From CAZWBR01 sp964632305 (lineage in GTDB: Bacteria; Bacteroidota; Bacteroidia; Bacteroidales; Prolixibacteraceae), in contig CAZWBR010000001.1 of assembly GCA_964632305.1 (NCBI GenBank), positions 106,455-170,454 on the forward strand: a stretch of DNA of 64,000 nucleotides, written 5' to 3'. This document shows, piece after piece, positions 1-9,052 of the stretch. A program made the position numbers and the translations under genes. Positions within the stretch are counted from its first letter, which is position 1. Every line of letters begins with the position of its first letter. The notes beneath the pieces were generated by a model. It ran no database searches. It saw only the letters and a list, made by a program, of their open reading frames with translations, and had not been told where the DNA came from.

Positions 1-663
1 ATTGGAATCGTAGGGTTGAACGAAATGATTGAACAGAAAAAGAATGTTGAAATCATTAAGCACCTTGGATTCAGCAAGTGCAGGCTATCGCTTGCAGTTC
101 CAAAAGATTTGGAATACAAGGGTCTTGAATGGTTCTCTGGTAAAAAAATCGCGACGTCCTATCCCGGAATCCTGAAAGATTTCTTAACAGAGAAAAACAT
201 TGAGGCTGATATTCATGTTATTGCGGGATCAGTAGAAATTGCTCCGGGTATTGGGTTAGCCGACGCAATCTTTGACATTGTGAGTTCCGGCAGTACCTTG
301 GTTAGTAACCGGTTAGTGGAAGTAGAGGTTGTCATGCAATCGGAAGCCGTTTTAATTGCCACCCCCTCTCTGACCAAAGAGAAACAGTCCATTCTCGATG
401 AACTGATCTTCCGCATTGAATCGGTTGAAAAAGGGAAAGGGAAAAAATATATTCTATTAAATGCACCAGACTCAAAGATGGAGCAAATCATAAAGGTACT
501 GCCAGGAGTAACTTCTCCCACGATCATGCCTCTGGCTAAAGCAGGCTGGAGTTCGCTTCATTCGGTGATAAATGAGAGTGAGTTTTGGGAAGTAATCGGT
601 AACCTGAAAAGAAACGGAGCTGAAGGGATCCTCGTGTTACCCATTGAAAAGATCATTTATTAA
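1..663 (+). CDS. hisG: ATP phosphoribosyltransferase, long form (5' end outside window)
   Basis: The reading frame is open from base 1 (IGIVGLNE...), so the N-terminus lies outside the window and about 220 residues remain. HisG condenses ATP with PRPP, the first and feedback-controlled step of histidine synthesis, in the cytosol. The visible part holds the end of the catalytic fold (the GLADAIFDIVSSG stretch typical of HisG) and a C-terminal ACT-like regulatory domain of about 75 residues ending in LPIEKIIY, which marks the long, histidine-inhibited form that needs no HisZ. hisD follows after 12 bases, as expected for the head of the operon. Any leader or promoter is beyond the left edge. Confidence 0.95.
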   Translation: MGIVGLNEMIEQKKNVEIIKHLGFSKCRLSLAVPKDLEYKGLEWFSGKKIATSYPGILKDFLTEKNIEADIHVIAGSVEIAPGIGLADAIFDIVSSGSTLVSNRLVEVEVVMQSEAVLIATPSLTKEKQSILDELIFRIESVEKGKGKKYILLNAPDSKMEQIIKVLPGVTSPTIMPLAKAGWSSLHSVINESEFWEVIGNLKRNGAEGILVLPIEKIIY

Positions 664-675
664 AAATCCTGAGCC

Positions 676-1962
676 ATGCAAATCTTTCAATACCCGTTAA
701 CCAGCGTTTGGGAAAAAATAACTGAAAGACCAAAATCTGATTTCGCCGCTAAGACAGGAATAGTCAAAGACGTGATGAATGAGATCAGAAACAGAGGCGA
801 TATTGCCATTCGCGAATACACCAACAAATTTGACAAGGTCGACATTGAAGATTTTCGCGTCAGCAGGAAAGAAATTGATGCGGCTACAAATAGAATTGAT
901 GACGAGCTGAAAGATGCTATAAAAAGTGCGGCTGCAAACATTCACAAATTTCATGAATCGCAACACCGGTTTTATGGAATTGTAGAAACCATGCCCGGAG
1001 TTAAATGTTGGCAGAAATCAGTAGCGATCGAAAAAATTGGTCTTTATATCCCAGGGGGGTCTGCCCCACTTTTCTCGACGGTATTAATGTTGGGAATCCC
1101 TGCGCAGATTGCAGGATGTAAGGAAATTGTTTTATGCACTCCACCCGACAAAAGAGGGAATATCCATCCTGCGATTCTTTACGCAGCCTCTCTGTGCAAT
1201 ATTTCCTCGATTTTTAAAGTTGGCGGGATGCAAGCTATTGGAGCCATGGCATATGGGACAGAATCCATTCCAAAAGTTGATAAAATATTTGGTCCCGGAA
1301 ATTCATGGGTTACTGCAGCAAAACAGTATGTTTCATTAAACAACTGCGCGATTGACATGCCTGCCGGACCATCTGAATTGGCTGTGATAGCTGATGATTC
1401 AGCCAATCCGGCTTTTATCGCTGCCGACCTGCTCTCACAGGCAGAACATGGTCCTGACAGCCAGGTGATTCTAGTCACTAATGATGATCATATCATCAAA
1501 AAGGTTATTGATGAAATCAAAGTTCAGCTTAAAGTACTGCCGAGAGCTGAGATAGCGGCTAAAGCTTTGGCTAACAGCAGGGCTATCCTACTAAATGACG
1601 AAGAGGAAATTCTCACCTTTGTGAACAAATATGCTCCGGAACATTTAATCATTGCTACCCGTACCGCACCCAACCTGGCCGACAGGATCATCAATGCCGG
1701 ATCAGTTTTTATAGGGAACTACACGCCCGAAAGTGCGGGCGATTATGCCTCCGGGACCAATCATACCCTTCCCACGCACGGATGGAGCCGGTCTATGAGC
1801 GGCATTAATCTAGACAGTTTCTGTAAGAAAATATCCTTTCAGGAAATTTCTTTGGATGGAATCAAGACCCTTGGTCCAATCATCGAAAAAATGGCGGAAG
1901 CAGAACAACTGTTCGCTCATAAAAATGCAGCCACCATCAGGATGAAAACTGAGAATAACTAA
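676..1962 (+). CDS. hisD: Histidinol dehydrogenase
   Basis: This enzyme oxidises L-histidinol to L-histidine in two NAD-dependent steps, the last reactions of the pathway. The product has 428 residues, the usual family length. Visible signatures are YIPGG near residue 124, KIFGPGN near residue 205, and the zinc-site stretch SQAEHGPDSQ with Q255 and H258; the C-terminal half carries NHTLPTHG. The ATG at 676 lies 12 bases after hisG and the gene ends 12 bases before hisC, so the genes are surely cotranscribed. Nothing is missing or unusual. Confidence 0.97.
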   Translation: MQIFQYPLTSVWEKITERPKSDFAAKTGIVKDVMNEIRNRGDIAIREYTNKFDKVDIEDFRVSRKEIDAATNRIDDELKDAIKSAAANIHKFHESQHRFYGIVETMPGVKCWQKSVAIEKIGLYIPGGSAPLFSTVLMLGIPAQIAGCKEIVLCTPPDKRGNIHPAILYAASLCNISSIFKVGGMQAIGAMAYGTESIPKVDKIFGPGNSWVTAAKQYVSLNNCAIDMPAGPSELAVIADDSANPAFIAADLLSQAEHGPDSQVILVTNDDHIIKKVIDEIKVQLKVLPRAEIAAKALANSRAILLNDEEEILTFVNKYAPEHLIIATRTAPNLADRIINAGSVFIGNYTPESAGDYASGTNHTLPTHGWSRSMSGINLDSFCKKISFQEISLDGIKTLGPIIEKMAEAEQLFAHKNAATIRMKTENN

Positions 1963-1974
1963 TTAATCAGAACC

Positions 1975-3012
1975 ATGAGCTTTAACATCAATAACATTAC
2001 CCGAAAAAACATACTCTCCTTAAAACCCTATTCAAGTGCCCGCGATGAGTTTTCAGGAGAGGCTGCCGTATTTCTTGATGCCAATGAAAATCCCTTTAAT
2101 TCACCATGGAATCGGTATCCCGATCCGCGCCAAATTGAATTAAAAAAGAAGATAAGTAAAATCAAGAACGTTCCATGGGAAAATATTTTCCTCGGAAATG
2201 GAAGCGATGAACCTATCGACCTTTTATTTCGTGCCTTTTGCGAACCGGGAATCGATAATATTGTCTCGATCGCCCCAACTTACGGCATGTATCGCGTGGC
2301 AGCCGATATTAACAATATTAAAGTTGGCGAAGTTCCCTTAAACGAGGAATTTGAACTTGATGCCAAAGCTCTGCTGACAAAAACCGACAGTAACACAAAA
2401 ATCATCTTTCTCTGTTCCCCCAACAATCCTTCCGGTAATGCACTAAAAAGTGAGGAGGTAAATTTTGTAATTAAGAATTTTAACGGGTTGGTTGTTGTAG
2501 ATGAAGCCTATATCGATTTTTGTCCTGAAAAATCGTTATTACCGGTATTAGCCAATCACCCCAACCTGGTTATCTTGCAAACATTTTCAAAAGCATGGGG
2601 GATGGCCGGTCTTAGGCTGGGAATGGCATTTGCCGATCAACAGATCATCAATATCCTCAATAAAATCAAGTATCCGTACAATCTGAATATCCTAACCCAA
2701 CAAAAAGCCATTGAATTGATTGCCAAGGAAGAAAATAAAACCGAATGGGTAAAAACAATCCTATCCGAAAGGGAAAAACTAGTCCATGAATTGGTTAAGT
2801 TTCCTTTTGTTATTAAACTTTACCCGAGTGATGCCAATTTTATTCTGGTTAAAACACATGATCCGAAAGGGATTTATAATTATCTGGTTGAAGAAAAAAT
2901 TATTGTGCGTGACCGTTCTAAAATAATGCTTTGCGAAGGTTGTCTGCGTATCAGTATTGGTTCTCCAGAAGAAAATGCTACGTTGCTTGAAGCTTTGGAA
3001 GAGCTGGTCTAA
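1975..3012 (+). CDS. hisC: Histidinol-phosphate aminotransferase
   Basis: A class I/II PLP-dependent aminotransferase that converts imidazole-acetol phosphate and glutamate to histidinol phosphate. The 345 residues match the family. The substrate-loop LDANENPF is near residue 35, NPNNPSG near residue 145, VVDEAYIDF near residue 177, and the PLP-binding lysine is K206 within TFSKAWGMAGLRLG. The position between hisD and hisB supports HisC over a broad aromatic aminotransferase, though relatives in this family can have overlapping substrates. Confidence 0.95.
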   Translation: MSFNINNITRKNILSLKPYSSARDEFSGEAAVFLDANENPFNSPWNRYPDPRQIELKKKISKIKNVPWENIFLGNGSDEPIDLLFRAFCEPGIDNIVSIAPTYGMYRVAADINNIKVGEVPLNEEFELDAKALLTKTDSNTKIIFLCSPNNPSGNALKSEEVNFVIKNFNGLVVVDEAYIDFCPEKSLLPVLANHPNLVILQTFSKAWGMAGLRLGMAFADQQIINILNKIKYPYNLNILTQQKAIELIAKEENKTEWVKTILSEREKLVHELVKFPFVIKLYPSDANFILVKTHDPKGIYNYLVEEKIIVRDRSKIMLCEGCLRISIGSPEENATLLEALEELV

Positions 3013-3030
3013 TCCTGAAATTCATACAAA

Positions 3031-4155
3031 ATGAAGAAAGTACTTTTTATCGACCGTGATGGAACTTTGATCATTGAACCGACAATCGATTTTCAGGTAG
3101 ACTCATTGGAAAAGCTGGAATTCATACCTGGCGTTTTTCGCAATCTCTTTAATATTCAGAAATACCTGGATTTTGAACTGGTGATTGTCAGCAACCAGGA
3201 TGGGCTAGGAACCGACTTGTATCCTGAACACACCTTTTGGCCAGCGCACAACATGATGCTGAAAGCTTTTGAGAATGAAGGAATTTCATTCTCAAATATC
3301 CATATTGACCCAACGATGCCCGAAGATAATGCCCCGACCAGAAAACCGGGGACCGGCATGTTGACCCAATATTTTAACGGAGAGTACGATCTGGCTAATT
3401 CCTATGTTATCGGCGACCGGTTTACTGATGTGGAATTGGCTAAAAACCTGGGCAGTAAAGCTATTTTCTTTGTTTCCAAAGAGCGGGAACAAGAGCTCGT
3501 GGCCAAGAATCTCCGGGATTATTGTGTACTGACCACCAATGATTGGGAAGAGATCTTTGAATTCCTTTCCAACATTGAACGGACCGCTACCGTTCAACGA
3601 AAAACGGCTGAAACCGATATCTATGTCGAGATCAAACTGGCAGGTAATGGTCATTGCAATATTTCTACCGGGTTACGTTTCTTCGATCATATGCTCGACC
3701 AGATTGGGCGCCACTCAGGTTGCGACCTCACAATCCAGGTAAAAGGCGATTTGGATGTGGATGAGCACCATACCATCGAAGATACCGGTATCGCTTTAGG
3801 TGAAGCCATCCGTAAAGCATTAGGCAATAAAAGAGGCATAGAACGTTACGGATATTGTTTACCAATGGATGAATGTCTGGCACAGGTTGCACTTGATTTT
3901 GGAGGCAGACCATGGATCGTCTGGGATGCTGAATTCAAACGTGAATATGTGGGAGATATGCCAACTGAGATGTTTCACCATTTCTTTAAATCCTTATCTG
4001 ACGCAGCCTTGTGTAACCTCAATATAAAAGCGGAAGGAACTAATGAGCATCACAAAATCGAGGGGATTTTCAAAGCATTTGCCAGAGCATTAAAGATGGC
4101 GATTAGAAAAGATCCCTTCCAAAATGAACTGCCTAGTACAAAAGGCACTTTATAA
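3031..4155 (+). CDS. hisB: Bifunctional histidinol-phosphatase / imidazoleglycerol-phosphate dehydratase
   Basis: A fusion enzyme covering two steps of the pathway. Residues 1-165 form a HAD phosphatase (FIDRDGT with D8 and D10), which removes phosphate from histidinol phosphate. From about residue 190 comes the IGP dehydratase domain, with the metal-binding DEHHTIEDTG and EHHKIEG histidine clusters. The 374 residues are close to the enterobacterial two-domain HisB. A start for the next gene at 4124 would overlap this gene's end, but a better start lies at 4172. Confidence 0.96.
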   Translation: MKKVLFIDRDGTLIIEPTIDFQVDSLEKLEFIPGVFRNLFNIQKYLDFELVIVSNQDGLGTDLYPEHTFWPAHNMMLKAFENEGISFSNIHIDPTMPEDNAPTRKPGTGMLTQYFNGEYDLANSYVIGDRFTDVELAKNLGSKAIFFVSKEREQELVAKNLRDYCVLTTNDWEEIFEFLSNIERTATVQRKTAETDIYVEIKLAGNGHCNISTGLRFFDHMLDQIGRHSGCDLTIQVKGDLDVDEHHTIEDTGIALGEAIRKALGNKRGIERYGYCLPMDECLAQVALDFGGRPWIVWDAEFKREYVGDMPTEMFHHFFKSLSDAALCNLNIKAEGTNEHHKIEGIFKAFARALKMAIRKDPFQNELPSTKGTL

Positions 4156-4171
4156 CGTTAAGAACTGCTCT

Positions 4172-5056
4172 ATGAACTCAATACAGGAAAAAAAAGAACT
4201 CAAAAATACCGCGATCCTTCTGATATACTGTCCAGACAGACAGGGAATCCTCGCCTCAGTTACAGAGTTTCTGAACGAAAACCGTGGGAATATTATTTAT
4301 CTCGATCAGCATGTAGATCATGAAGAAGGACTATTTTATATGCGGGTCGAGTGGGAACTAGATAATTTTGTAATTCCCCGGAATAAGATATCCGATTATT
4401 TTGACACGTTGATTGCCAAGAAATATAAAATCAAGTTCTGGCTTCATTTCAGCAACGAACGCCCCCGAATGGCTTTGTTTGTTTCGAGGATGTCGCATTG
4501 TCTCTTCGACATTCTGGCCCGCTACACAGCAGGGGAATGGGATGTTGAAATTCCAATAATCGTCAGTAATCATGAAAAATTAAAACCAGTAGCCGACCGT
4601 TTTGGAATTGATTTTAAATTGATTGAGAAGAATTCAAAGAATAAGGATGAACAGGAACAGAAAGAGTTTGAACTGCTTGGACAGCATAATATCGATTTTA
4701 TTGTCCTGGCCCGTTACATGCAGGTGCTTTCGGACAATTTTGTTTCCCGCTTTCCCAATAAAATAATAAATATCCATCACTCCTTCCTTCCGGCGTTTGC
4801 GGGAGCTAAACCTTATCATGCCGCTCATGCCAGGGGGGTAAAGATTATTGGGGCCACCAGTCATTATGTAACTACTGATCTCGACCAAGGGCCGATCATC
4901 GTTCAGGATGTGGTTCGAATCTCTCATATCGATACGGTAGATAGCCTGATCCGGAAAGGACGCGATCTGGAAAAAATCGTCCTGAGCGAAGCCGTTTACA
5001 AACATCTTCAGCACAAGATCCTTGTTTACAACAACAGAACTGTCATTTTCAACTAA
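4172..5056 (+). CDS. purU: Formyltetrahydrofolate deformylase
   Basis: PurU hydrolyses 10-formyltetrahydrofolate to formate and tetrahydrofolate, balancing one-carbon pools. An N-terminal ACT domain (residues about 8-85, ILLIYCPDRQGILASV) is followed by a formyltransferase-type hydrolase domain carrying INIHHSFLPAFAG, GATSHYV and DLDQGPI. I chose the ATG at 4172 (294 residues); an upstream in-frame start at 4124 would overlap hisB and add residues unlike the ACT domain start. It sits inside the his operon. A plausible link, which is inference, is that histidine synthesis releases AICAR, whose recycling consumes 10-formyl-THF. Confidence 0.9.
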   Translation: MNSIQEKKELKNTAILLIYCPDRQGILASVTEFLNENRGNIIYLDQHVDHEEGLFYMRVEWELDNFVIPRNKISDYFDTLIAKKYKIKFWLHFSNERPRMALFVSRMSHCLFDILARYTAGEWDVEIPIIVSNHEKLKPVADRFGIDFKLIEKNSKNKDEQEQKEFELLGQHNIDFIVLARYMQVLSDNFVSRFPNKIINIHHSFLPAFAGAKPYHAAHARGVKIIGATSHYVTTDLDQGPIIVQDVVRISHIDTVDSLIRKGRDLEKIVLSEAVYKHLQHKILVYNNRTVIFN

Positions 5057-5068
5057 CGCTACTTGAAA

Positions 5069-5632
5069 ATGAAAGAGTTACTAAAAAAATCCCTCCTTTT
5101 ATTAATGGTCCTGACAGCCGGATTTACAGGTTTGGGACAGAACGGGAAGATCGTTACCAAAAAAGAGATCCCGACTGATTATGGTTACATCGTTAAAATT
5201 GGCGATAAAGTACCCGATTTTACGATGACTCTGGCCGATGGAAAGAGAATTTCGAGTGCTAACTTTAAGGATAAGGTAGTAATGTTGCAATTTACAGCTA
5301 GTTGGTGTGGTGTTTGCAGAAAGGAGATGCCATTTATCGAAAAAGATATTTGGCTGAAAAACAAGTCCAATCCTAAGTTTTTGCTTTACGGGATCGACAG
5401 GGATGAGCCATTGGAAAAAGTGAGGCAATTTGCTAAAGACATTAAAATCACCTATCCTCTCGCCCTTGACCCTGAAGCAAAAATCTTTAACCTTTTTTCA
5501 GAAAAGAATGCAGGGGTAACCCGCAATGTCATTCTCGACAAGAATGGAACGATCGTTTATATGACAAGACTTTATAAGGAAGAAGAGTTTAAGGAAATGG
5601 TTACAGTAATTGAAATGTTGCTGAAAAAGTAG
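5069..5632 (+). CDS. TlpA/ResA-like secreted thioredoxin-fold protein
   Basis: The product has 187 residues from the ATG at 5069; a TTG six bases earlier is also in frame. The N-terminus has two lysines and a hydrophobic run (LLLLMVLTAGFTGLG), a Sec signal that places the domain in the periplasm or as an exported protein. A redoxin domain follows, with the catalytic WCGVC motif (C80 and C83). Such proteins reduce disulfides, for example in cytochrome c maturation. It lies between purU and hisH with short gaps, so it is cotranscribed with histidine genes, but nothing in its sequence ties it to histidine. The partner is unknown. Confidence 0.8.
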   Translation: MKELLKKSLLLLMVLTAGFTGLGQNGKIVTKKEIPTDYGYIVKIGDKVPDFTMTLADGKRISSANFKDKVVMLQFTASWCGVCRKEMPFIEKDIWLKNKSNPKFLLYGIDRDEPLEKVRQFAKDIKITYPLALDPEAKIFNLFSEKNAGVTRNVILDKNGTIVYMTRLYKEEEFKEMVTVIEMLLKK

Positions 5633-5690
5633 GGCGATTAACAATTTACGGTAAATTTTGATTCCTGATACTTAATACTTGATACCAGAG

Positions 5691-6296
5691 ATGAAAGTTG
5701 CAATTATCAAATATAACGCCGGCAATATTATGTCGGTCGATTTTGCCCTGCAACGGTTGGGCTTAAAGGCTGAGGTCACGGCCGATGTTGAAAAAATCCG
5801 CAATGCCGACCGGGTAATTTTTCCCGGAGTCGGTGAAGCCTCTACCACCATGGATTACTTAAAACATCACAAAATGGATGAATTAATCCGGGATTTAAAA
5901 CAACCGGTATTGGGCATTTGCCTGGGGCTTCAACTGATGTGCTCTCATACCGAGGAAGGAGAGGTTGATTGTTTGGGAATCTTTCCCGAAAAAGTAAAGA
6001 AGTTTATTCCCCTACCCGGGAATGAGTTCATCACGAAAGTACCCCATATGGGTTGGAACAGCGTCACCAACCTGAAAAGCAAACTCTTCGATCCTGCCAT
6101 CGAAGGACAATATGTCTATTTTGTCCACTCCTATTACGCTGCTACAGGTGAAGATACCGCTGCTGTTTGCGAATATATTAATCCGTTCAGCGCTTCATTA
6201 CAAAAGAAAAACTTTTATGCGGTCCAGTTTCATCCCGAAAAAAGCGGACCGGTTGGAGCCCGCATTCTGGAGAATTTCATCAACCTGAAAGATTGA
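5691..6296 (+). CDS. hisH: Imidazole glycerol phosphate synthase, glutaminase subunit
   Basis: The class I glutamine amidotransferase half of IGP synthase: it releases ammonia from glutamine and channels it to HisF. The nucleophile elbow GICLGLQ contains Cys77, and the His-Glu pair is in the C-terminal FHPEKSG. The first credible residues are MKVAIIKYNAGN, so the ATG at 5691 is the start, not an in-frame TTG 12 bases earlier; this gives 201 residues. hisA starts two bases after the stop. Confidence 0.95.
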   Translation: MKVAIIKYNAGNIMSVDFALQRLGLKAEVTADVEKIRNADRVIFPGVGEASTTMDYLKHHKMDELIRDLKQPVLGICLGLQLMCSHTEEGEVDCLGIFPEKVKKFIPLPGNEFITKVPHMGWNSVTNLKSKLFDPAIEGQYVYFVHSYYAATGEDTAAVCEYINPFSASLQKKNFYAVQFHPEKSGPVGARILENFINLKD

Positions 6297-6298
6297 CT

Positions 6299-7024
6299 AT
6301 GAAAATCGAAATCATTCCTGCGATCGATATTATTGATGGGAAATGTGTCCGCCTTAGCCAGGGCGATTATGACCGAAAGACGGTATATAACGACGATCCT
6401 TTGGTGGTAGCTAAAATGTTTGAGGATGCCGGGATCCGTCGCCTCCATCTGGTTGATCTGGACGGAGCCAAAGCCCATCACATTGTCAATCACAAAGTAT
6501 TGGAGAGAATTGCGACCAACACCAACCTGGTAATTGATTTTGGCGGAGGGCTGAAGAGCGATCAGGATCTGGAAACGGCCTTCAATGCCGGAGCAGCGAT
6601 GGTAACCGGAGGAAGCATTGCGGTAAAATCGCCTGAAGTTTTCCTTGCCTGGATCGATAAATTTGGTGCCGAACGGATTATTCTTGGGGCTGACGCCAAA
6701 AACGGGATGATCGCGGTCAGTGGCTGGCAGGAATCAACGGAATTACCCATAATCGGTTTCATTGAAAATTACGTCACCAAAGGAATTAGTAAAGTCATCT
6801 CCACCGATATTGCCCGTGATGGAATGTTAAGCGGGCCAAGCATGGAACTATACCAACAAATCATGGATCGGTTTCCCGGACTTGAACTAATTGCAAGTGG
6901 CGGAATCGCATCAATGCAGGACATTATTAATCTGGATCGGATAGGTGTTCCGGGAGTGATTACCGGAAAAGCGATCTATGAAAACAGAATAACGCTCAGT
7001 GAAATTAAACAGTTTATTGGTTAA
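6299..7024 (+). CDS. hisA: ProFAR isomerase
   Basis: A TIM-barrel isomerase acting on the ribosylaminoimidazole carboxamide intermediate ProFAR. The half-barrel repeats shared with HisF are visible: IIPAIDIIDGKCVRL with catalytic D8, FGGGLKS, and GADAKNG with the second aspartate near residue 127. Length is 241 residues from the ATG at 6299, which follows the hisH stop by two bases; a TTG overlapping hisH is less likely. The gap to hisF is 72 bases, the longest in this part of the operon. Confidence 0.95.
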   Translation: MKIEIIPAIDIIDGKCVRLSQGDYDRKTVYNDDPLVVAKMFEDAGIRRLHLVDLDGAKAHHIVNHKVLERIATNTNLVIDFGGGLKSDQDLETAFNAGAAMVTGGSIAVKSPEVFLAWIDKFGAERIILGADAKNGMIAVSGWQESTELPIIGFIENYVTKGISKVISTDIARDGMLSGPSMELYQQIMDRFPGLELIASGGIASMQDIINLDRIGVPGVITGKAIYENRITLSEIKQFIG

Positions 7025-7096
7025 ATTTATATTTTCGAATAGTGTCAGTTTACCAATAAAGTATTGAACTTTGTCTTAAGGAGTTAAAACAAAATC

Positions 7097-7852
7097 ATGT
7101 TAGCAAAACGAATCATACCATGCCTCGATATCAAAGACGGTCAAACCGTTAAAGGAGTAAATTTCGTGAATATCCGCACCGTGGGCGATCCTGTGGAACT
7201 GGGCAAACTCTATGCCGAGCAAGGCGCCGATGAATTGGTTTTTCTAGATATTACAGCTACTCACGAAGGACGTAAGACTTTTGTCGACTTGGTAAAACGT
7301 ATCGCCCAGAATCTTAACATTCCTTTCACAGTAGGCGGAGGGATCAGTGAACTGAAAGATGCCGAGGCTTTGCTTAAATCGGGTGCCGACAAAATCTCGA
7401 TCAACTCCTCGGCCGTTCGCAATCCGAAATTTATCGACGATTTAGCCCGTAATTTTGGAAGCCAATTCGTCGTGGTGGCTATCGATGCCCGTGAAGCCGA
7501 TAACTATTGGACAGTCACCGTTAACGGTGGCCGAATTCCTACAGATAAAGAATTGTTCTCCTGGGCCAAAGAAGCCGAAAGTCGTGGAGCAGGTGAGATC
7601 CTGTTCACCTCCATGAACCATGACGGGACCAAGAATGGTTTCGCCAACGAAGCATTAGCTCAATTATCAGAAAACCTAACCATTCCCATCATTGCTTCAG
7701 GTGGCGCCGGTAAAATGGAACATTTCTCCGAAGTCTTTACGCTGGGAAAAGCTGATGCCGGATTGGCCGCCAGTATTTTCCACTTCCGGGAAATTGCCAT
7801 TCCCGACCTGAAAAACTATCTGCACCAGCAAGGCATTTCAGTCCGTTTGTAA
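7097..7852 (+). CDS. hisF: Imidazole glycerol phosphate synthase, cyclase subunit
   Basis: A TIM barrel that uses HisH-derived ammonia to form the imidazole ring and release AICAR. IIPCLDIKDGQTVKG carries catalytic D11, and VVVAIDARE carries the second aspartate near residue 130. FTVGGGI and ASGGAGK phosphate-binding loops are present. The 251 residues are standard. A region rich in AAGGAG precedes the ATG by about a dozen bases, one of the few Shine-Dalgarno-like sequences in the window. Confidence 0.96.
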   Translation: MLAKRIIPCLDIKDGQTVKGVNFVNIRTVGDPVELGKLYAEQGADELVFLDITATHEGRKTFVDLVKRIAQNLNIPFTVGGGISELKDAEALLKSGADKISINSSAVRNPKFIDDLARNFGSQFVVVAIDAREADNYWTVTVNGGRIPTDKELFSWAKEAESRGAGEILFTSMNHDGTKNGFANEALAQLSENLTIPIIASGGAGKMEHFSEVFTLGKADAGLAASIFHFREIAIPDLKNYLHQQGISVRL

Positions 7853-7878
7853 CGCCATAATACCTTTACTAATCCGCT

Positions 7879-9042
7879 ATGAGAAAGTTGCTTCTATTAA
7901 TCTTACTATTATCCTGCACAATTGCCTATTCGCAGGATCGTTTGAACACCCAATTGATGAAGAATATCGTCAATTGCGAAAATGCAGCATTCAATGCTTC
8001 AGAAATCGTTGTACGAAACCTTTCGGAAAACCGGTTCGATTCCATTTCTATTGTCCTCAACCGTTGGGAACAATTATGCGGAACAACGGAACCAATTTTC
8101 AGGATTAAAATATTGAACAATATTCAACAAGGCAATTCGATTGATGAATTGATCAATACCGATCTATTATACAATTACATTTCGGTCTACCAAAGCAGAA
8201 GCGAAGTCGCAAAAGAAAATAATTATCATCAGATTTACGAATACAATAAAATCGAACTGGGATATATCCCGATTAATTCAGATTTCGATCTTTCGACCGC
8301 TGTCTGGGCTTCCAACCTGGTTGAACAAAACGAAAGTCTATCACCGGTAGAAAAAGCGCTCTGTTTACTCTATTCCAACGAGTTCGATCAATTTTGGGAA
8401 TTATTGAAAGAACAGCAATTAGCCGGATCACGATTACAGGAAGAGTATAATAATAAAGTTGCTGCTACAAAGAAAATGGCCGAAGCCAATATTGGATTTT
8501 TAGCCGGTGTTACCCTTCCAACCGGAAGTCTATCCAATGTGATTGGAGTTAAGCCAGTATTCGGGGTACAACTTGGGATGAAAAAGAACAAAATCCAATA
8601 TGATTTAACTATCCTGCTCCGGGCTGGAAAACCCAGACAAGAATATCAGGTTTTTTACCAGGGTGAGACTACAACAACTAAAGATTATTTGGGAGGTTAT
8701 ATCGGCGCCGATTTTGCTTATGAGTTATCCAATGATTATAAAAATGAAAGCGATCTGCTTTTCGGCATTGGCTATGACGGTTTTGATGCGATTGAAGGTG
8801 ATACCGAAAACGATATAGAGGGAAAATCCATCAATTCGCTAAACCTTAATTTCGGAATGGGGCACCGCTTTTACCTGAATAACCTTTCCTTTGTCGGAAT
8901 TCAGGCAAAATATAACTTTGTAAATTATAACAACAAGTTGGGGACAGACCTTAACGGGGACTATTTTTCGCTGATCGTTACTTACAACTTCTTCGGGAAC
9001 GTTCGTAAACAATCGTTAATGAAACAATTAAAAATCAGATAA
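7879..9042 (+). CDS. Secreted protein with C-terminal outer-membrane barrel-like region
   Basis: I do not recognise the family. The 387-residue product opens with a signal peptide (RKLLLLILLLSCTIAYSQ). Residues about 20-195 look helical and hydrophilic with several Asn/Glu-rich stretches. From about residue 200 there are alternating hydrophobic/polar strands (NIGFLAGVTLP, VFGVQLGMKKN, LGGYIGADFAYEL, FLVTYNFF-like ends) of the kind seen in eight-stranded outer-membrane barrels. It sits between hisF and hisIE with gaps of 26 and 10 bases, so it must share their transcript. A role in histidine metabolism is not suggested by the sequence. Confidence 0.6.
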   Translation: MRKLLLLILLLSCTIAYSQDRLNTQLMKNIVNCENAAFNASEIVVRNLSENRFDSISIVLNRWEQLCGTTEPIFRIKILNNIQQGNSIDELINTDLLYNYISVYQSRSEVAKENNYHQIYEYNKIELGYIPINSDFDLSTAVWASNLVEQNESLSPVEKALCLLYSNEFDQFWELLKEQQLAGSRLQEEYNNKVAATKKMAEANIGFLAGVTLPTGSLSNVIGVKPVFGVQLGMKKNKIQYDLTILLRAGKPRQEYQVFYQGETTTTKDYLGGYIGADFAYELSNDYKNESDLLFGIGYDGFDAIEGDTENDIEGKSINSLNLNFGMGHRFYLNNLSFVGIQAKYNFVNYNNKLGTDLNGDYFSLIVTYNFFGNVRKQSLMKQLKIR

Positions 9043-9052
9043 AATTTATACT

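Noticed and set aside
4124..4171. Upstream start for purU overlapping hisB
   Set aside because: The extra 16 residues do not look like the ACT domain start, and the ATG at 4172 gives the expected N-terminus.
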